Source: Oscillospiraceae bacterium
GTDB taxonomy: Bacteria; Bacillota; Clostridia; Oscillospirales; Ruminococcaceae
Reading direction: 5' to 3'
Assembly (NCBI GenBank): GCA_017513135.1
Contig: JAFWDH010000022.1
Span: 186,001-250,000, forward strand
Length of the DNA: 64,000 bases
Shown: piece by piece, positions 60,996 to 64,000 of the stretch
Layout: each line of letters starts with the position of its first letter
Position numbering within the stretch: the stretch's first letter is position 1
Program-made: the position numbers and the translations under genes
Notes under the pieces: model-generated
Database searches by the model: none
The model's input: the letters and a program-made list of their open reading frames with translations, nothing else
What the model was told of the DNA's origin: nothing

Positions 60996-63035
60996 TTACA
61001 TGTTCCTGAAGAATGCCGAAACGGCTCTGTCCATGGAATAAAGGTCAAGGGACGCCGCAAGCTCATAAGGAGAATGCATTGAGAGGAGCGGTACTCCGAT
61101 GTCTATCGTGTCTATCCCGAGCCTGGAGATGAACTTGGCTACCGTTCCGCCGCCGCCTTCGTCGAGCTTACCGAGCTCAGTGAGCTGCCACGGCACACCG
61201 GCTTCATCCCACATTCTTCTCAGGTCTCCGACATACTCTGCATGTGCGTCGTTGGAGCCGCCTTTTCCTCCGGAACCGAGATATTTGCTGACTGCGGGTC
61301 CCCTGTTGAGGTACGGAGCGTTCATGCGCTCATGGACCATCGGGAATGTCGGGTCAAAGGCTGCCGAGACGTCAGCAGACAGGCACTTGGAATTGACATA
61401 GACCATCTCGGGCATGACCCTGTGCGGTTCGCAAAGGAACGCGGTGAAGTTGCGCAGCATGTCTGACTCCATTCCGGTGTTTCCGATGCTTCCTATCTCC
61501 TCCTTGTCAGCGAGGATAAGCACGCAGGTCTTCTCCGGAGCCTTAAGTTCTGCAAGAGCTGTCATGGATGTATATCCGCAGATCTTGTCATCGTGTCCGT
61601 AAGCGGCAATGAGGGTCTTATCGAAGCCAACGAACCTTGCCTTCATGGCCGGGACGATCTCCAGCTCAGCGGAGATGAAATCCTCTTCGGTGATGCCGTA
61701 TTTCTCGTTGAGGACATTAAGCACCTGAAGCTTGACAGGCTCCTTCACCTTCTCGTCATCATAGGGCTCTGTTCCGAGAATGATGTTAAGCTCTTCCGCA
61801 GAGATGACTTCCCTGGATGTTCTTGAGCCCTGCACCTTTCCGGCGAGATGAGGAAGCAGGTCGCTTATATAGAAGATCGGATCATCGTCATCTTCTCCGA
61901 TAACGATGTTGACGACCTCTCCGTCTTTCCTGGAAACGACTCCGTGCAGTGCAAGCGGCATGGTGACCCACTGATAGTTCTTGATCCCGCCGTAATAGTG
62001 GGTCTTGAACAGGGCTATATCCTCGGATTCATAAAGAGGATGAGGCCTGATATCGATCCTGGGGCTGTCGATATGGGCAGCTGCTATGAGCATGCCGTCC
62101 TGCAGCGGTCTGGTCCCGATGACAGCAGCCACTACGCTCTTGTTGTGATTGAGCCAGCAGATCCTGTCACCTGCAGAATACTTTTTCCCAGGCTGGAACT
62201 CGGTGAATCCGTTGGCCTTAAGGAAGTCAACCGCATTGTGAGCGAACTCTCTCTCGGTCTTGGATCTGTTCATGAAATCCATATAACCGCGGCTGTATTC
62301 CTCGATCTTCTCCCTGTTCTCCTTTCCGTAGGTCTTGATAGCAGTCTCGTTCTTAGCGAAAAGTTTCTCTTCGAGCTGCTGTCCCTTTGTTTTTTTCTCT
62401 TCCGACATCAGTTTTTCCTCCGTTTCTGATTCTGTATCGAAATGTTTTTTCAGTTCTGTAACTTTCATGAACAGATCTTCGAAATCACCGTTGTTCTCGA
62501 TCACGATCCCACACCTTTTCATGAATTCGGCTTCGCTGAGCTGGGCGGCAAGCCTCCTGTCAGCACGTTCGGCATCAAGGCCGTCGCGGTCCATGATACG
62601 CCGTTTCATAGAGCCTTCGGCAGATGAAACAAGTACCACGCTGTCACATCTTCTGTCCAGTCCGCTCTCGAAAAGCTGAGGCGCTTCTACCACACAGTAA
62701 CCGTGCCCCGCCTTTTCCAACTGAACGAATCTCCGCTCCAGCTCCGCAAGCACATGCTTGTGAACTATATGATTCAGTCTGTCGGTCTCTTCCCTGGAAG
62801 CGAACGCTATATCAGCAAGTTTTCTCCTGTCCAGTTCTCCTTCCGGAGTGATTATCTGCGGCGGGTAGCTTTTTACGAGCTCATCGAAGCAGCCGTGTCC
62901 GGGCATCTCTATCTCTCTGACGATTGCATCACAGTCAAGGACAGCAACGCCCATCTGCGACAGCATCCTGAGCACCGTGCTTTTTCCGCTTCCGCTTCGT
63001 CCGGTAAGACCGTATACTTTCAGTTTCCCGCTCAT
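60996..63035 (-). CDS. coaE: Dephospho-CoA kinase fused to M18 aminopeptidase
   Basis: One frame of 679 residues joins two unrelated enzymes. Residues 1 to about 200 are CoaE, the last step of CoA synthesis, with Walker A GRSGSGKS at 12-19 and the later EAPQLFES and RDGLDAERADRRLAAQLSEAE parts. From Met210 it is a full M18 metallo-aminopeptidase (470 residues) with AHIDSPR, DKEEIGS and the C-terminal MHSPYELAASLD metal motifs. The join is short and acidic. An internal ATG at 62408 has GGAGG eight bases upstream and begins the typical M18 N-terminus, so a free peptidase is also likely made. The coaE start overlaps the sua5 stop by four bases. Confidence 0.88.
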   Translation of the reverse strand: MSGKLKVYGLTGRSGSGKSTVLRMLSQMGVAVLDCDAIVREIEMPGHGCFDELVKSYPPQIITPEGELDRRKLADIAFASREETDRLNHIVHKHVLAELERRFVQLEKAGHGYCVVEAPQLFESGLDRRCDSVVLVSSAEGSMKRRIMDRDGLDAERADRRLAAQLSEAEFMKRCGIVIENNGDFEDLFMKVTELKKHFDTESETEEKLMSEEKKTKGQQLEEKLFAKNETAIKTYGKENREKIEEYSRGYMDFMNRSKTEREFAHNAVDFLKANGFTEFQPGKKYSAGDRICWLNHNKSVVAAVIGTRPLQDGMLIAAAHIDSPRIDIRPHPLYESEDIALFKTHYYGGIKNYQWVTMPLALHGVVSRKDGEVVNIVIGEDDDDPIFYISDLLPHLAGKVQGSRTSREVISAEELNIILGTEPYDDEKVKEPVKLQVLNVLNEKYGITEEDFISAELEIVPAMKARFVGFDKTLIAAYGHDDKICGYTSMTALAELKAPEKTCVLILADKEEIGSIGNTGMESDMLRNFTAFLCEPHRVMPEMVYVNSKCLSADVSAAFDPTFPMVHERMNAPYLNRGPAVSKYLGSGGKGGSNDAHAEYVGDLRRMWDEAGVPWQLTELGKLDEGGGGTVAKFISRLGIDTIDIGVPLLSMHSPYELAASLDLYSMDRAVSAFFRNM
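62406..62421 (-). promoter_or_regulatory. Internal ribosome-binding site and ATG of the M18 part
   Basis: On the minus strand GGAGG (62421-62417), eight bases, then ATG (62408-62406), in frame with the upstream coaE reading. The bases around the ATG read CTGATG: a TGA in another frame overlaps it, as a separate coaE stop would in a coupled gene pair. Confidence 0.75.
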
Positions 63036-64000
63036 AGGATCACCTCGTCGAATCCCGCAGCTCTCATCAGTCTGTTTGAAACGGCCATGGCTTCGCCGCT
63101 CTCCTGCGGAGCCCGCACGAAAACTCTTTTGGCTCCTATGCTGTCCAGCTGCCTCAGCACCGCAAAGATGCTGTGCGCCTGACTTCTTGCGTCATCCCGG
63201 CCGCCGTAAGGTATGCACGGGACCGGTATGCTGTTCTCATCACCGAAGAAGCACATCGCATAATCCCCGTCGCGGTAATTGTCTCTGACGAACGCAGAGA
63301 AGCTTTCAAGGTCTCCCTTGACTATCGTGACCTTGCATTCCGGAGAATAATGCTTGTATTTCAGCCCAGGAGACATCACTTTCTCATCGTCTCTCACCTT
63401 TCTGGTGACAGCTTCCGACACCTCGGCGGAAGGTATGAGTCCTCTGATCTCCTCAAGCGAGATTATTCCTGGCCTCAGAATGACAGGATGGTCCCCGGTC
63501 ATGGAAACTACCGTGCTCTCCACTCCGACCTCACACTGACCTCCGTCGATGATAAGAGGGATCTTTCCCCACAGATCATGGACACAGTGGTCGGCAGTCG
63601 TGGGTGACGGTTTTCCCGAAAGGTTCGCCGACGGTGCAGCCAGCGGTACCCCTGCCGCCTTGATGACGGCATTGGCCACCGGGTGCGACGGATATCTTAT
63701 CGCTACTGTGTCCATCCCGCAGGTTATGGTATCTGAGATCCTTTCGGTCTTCCTGAATATCATTGTCAGCGGACCCGGCCAGAACCGTTCAGCCAGAAGC
63801 GAGGCTTCCTGAGGGATCTCCGCAACAAGCCCGTCAAGCATTTCCATGGAAGATATATGGACGATCACCGGGTTGTCCTGCGGTCTTCCCTTGACTCTGT
63901 ATACTTCCCTGAGCGCATCTTCACTGTAGATGGACGCAGCAAGCCCGTAGACCGTCTCCGTAGGTATGGCAACGATCCTGTCTCTGTTCAGGAACCATGC
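63032..64000 (-). CDS. sua5: Threonylcarbamoyl-AMP synthase, Sua5 type (5' end missing)
   Basis: Makes threonylcarbamoyl-AMP for the t6A37 tRNA modification. The visible 322 codons run off the right edge. The frame reads through GTG 63868 to the edge, with the YrdC-core IPTETVYGL near the edge, KGRPQDNPVIVHI, and PSANLSGKPSPT. It then has a C-terminal Sua5 domain (about the last 130 residues, MSPGLKYKHYSPECKV onward). The extra domain marks it as Sua5/YwlC rather than TsaC. Its stop overlaps the coaE start as ATGA. Confidence 0.93.
   Translation of the reverse strand, partial: AWFLNRDRIVAIPTETVYGLAASIYSEDALREVYRVKGRPQDNPVIVHISSMEMLDGLVAEIPQEASLLAERFWPGPLTMIFRKTERISDTITCGMDTVAIRYPSHPVANAVIKAAGVPLAAPSANLSGKPSPTTADHCVHDLWGKIPLIIDGGQCEVGVESTVVSMTGDHPVILRPGIISLEEIRGLIPSAEVSEAVTRKVRDDEKVMSPGLKYKHYSPECKVTIVKGDLESFSAFVRDNYRDGDYAMCFFGDENSIPVPCIPYGGRDDARSQAHSIFAVLRQLDSIGAKRVFVRAPQESGEAMAVSNRLMRAAGFDEVIL

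Overview
The window is a gene-dense stretch (about 59 protein genes and 4 tRNA genes in 64 kb) of a chromosome from a Gram-positive anaerobe of the Clostridia type. The signs are DivIVA/SepF division genes, HPr kinase, WhiA/RapZ, the nusB-xseAB-ispA-dxs-tlyA-nadK-argR-recN order, a DnaD/DnaI-like primosomal pair, the two-gene SufBC-like iron-sulfur module, a TPP-riboswitch-controlled ThiT, and strong Shine-Dalgarno (SD) sites throughout. Base composition looks near 50 percent GC by eye. An intracellular GH51 arabinofuranosidase fits a plant-fibre or gut habitat. This is inferred from gene content; no 16S gene is present.

Layout. 1-8.5 kb (minus): ytvI-like (partial), recN, argR, nadK, tlyA, dxs, ispA, xseB, xseA and nusB form one tightly packed run read from nusB. 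8.8-18.9 kb (minus): ligA, then, behind a terminator, hprK-murB-rapZ-whiA-dnaE-pfkA. 19-21 kb (plus): a GNAT acetyltransferase, a HAD phosphatase and trmB. 21-30.5 kb (minus): HAD-IIB, rluD, lspA, divIVA and sepF, then mutS2, recO, era, ybeY and phoH. 30.6-40.6 kb is mixed: short orphan genes, tRNA-Thr and tRNA-Gly, a DUF2142-like membrane protein, the dnaD/dnaI pair, prfB, a RING/zinc-ribbon membrane protein, the rpsF-ssb-rpsR operon and a GH25 muramidase. 40.7-49.1 kb (minus) is the accessory part: an acyl-CoA synthetase, then a three-gene helicase/ATPase/TerB-domain module that matches the Shango anti-phage system, then a LURP-one-like membrane protein. 49.4-64 kb: tRNA-Leu, GH51, DUF2284, a GyrI-like protein, tRNA-Ala, smsB-smsC, a plus-strand operon of lipoprotein, response regulator, histidine kinase, DUF1385 and prmC, then riboswitch-thiT, and finally (minus) sua5 followed by an unusual in-frame coaE/M18-aminopeptidase fusion. 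No intergenic stretch exceeds 300 bases.

The most notable items are: the Shango-type locus; the coaE-M18 fusion, which keeps a strong internal ribosome-binding site; two genes whose promoters place the transcription start on the A of the ATG (candidate leaderless mRNAs); a lipoprotein gene whose only well-spaced start codon is AUA; and the fact that all four tRNAs carry C at the wobble position. All were read by eye. Family calls rest on recognised motifs and were not checked by database search.
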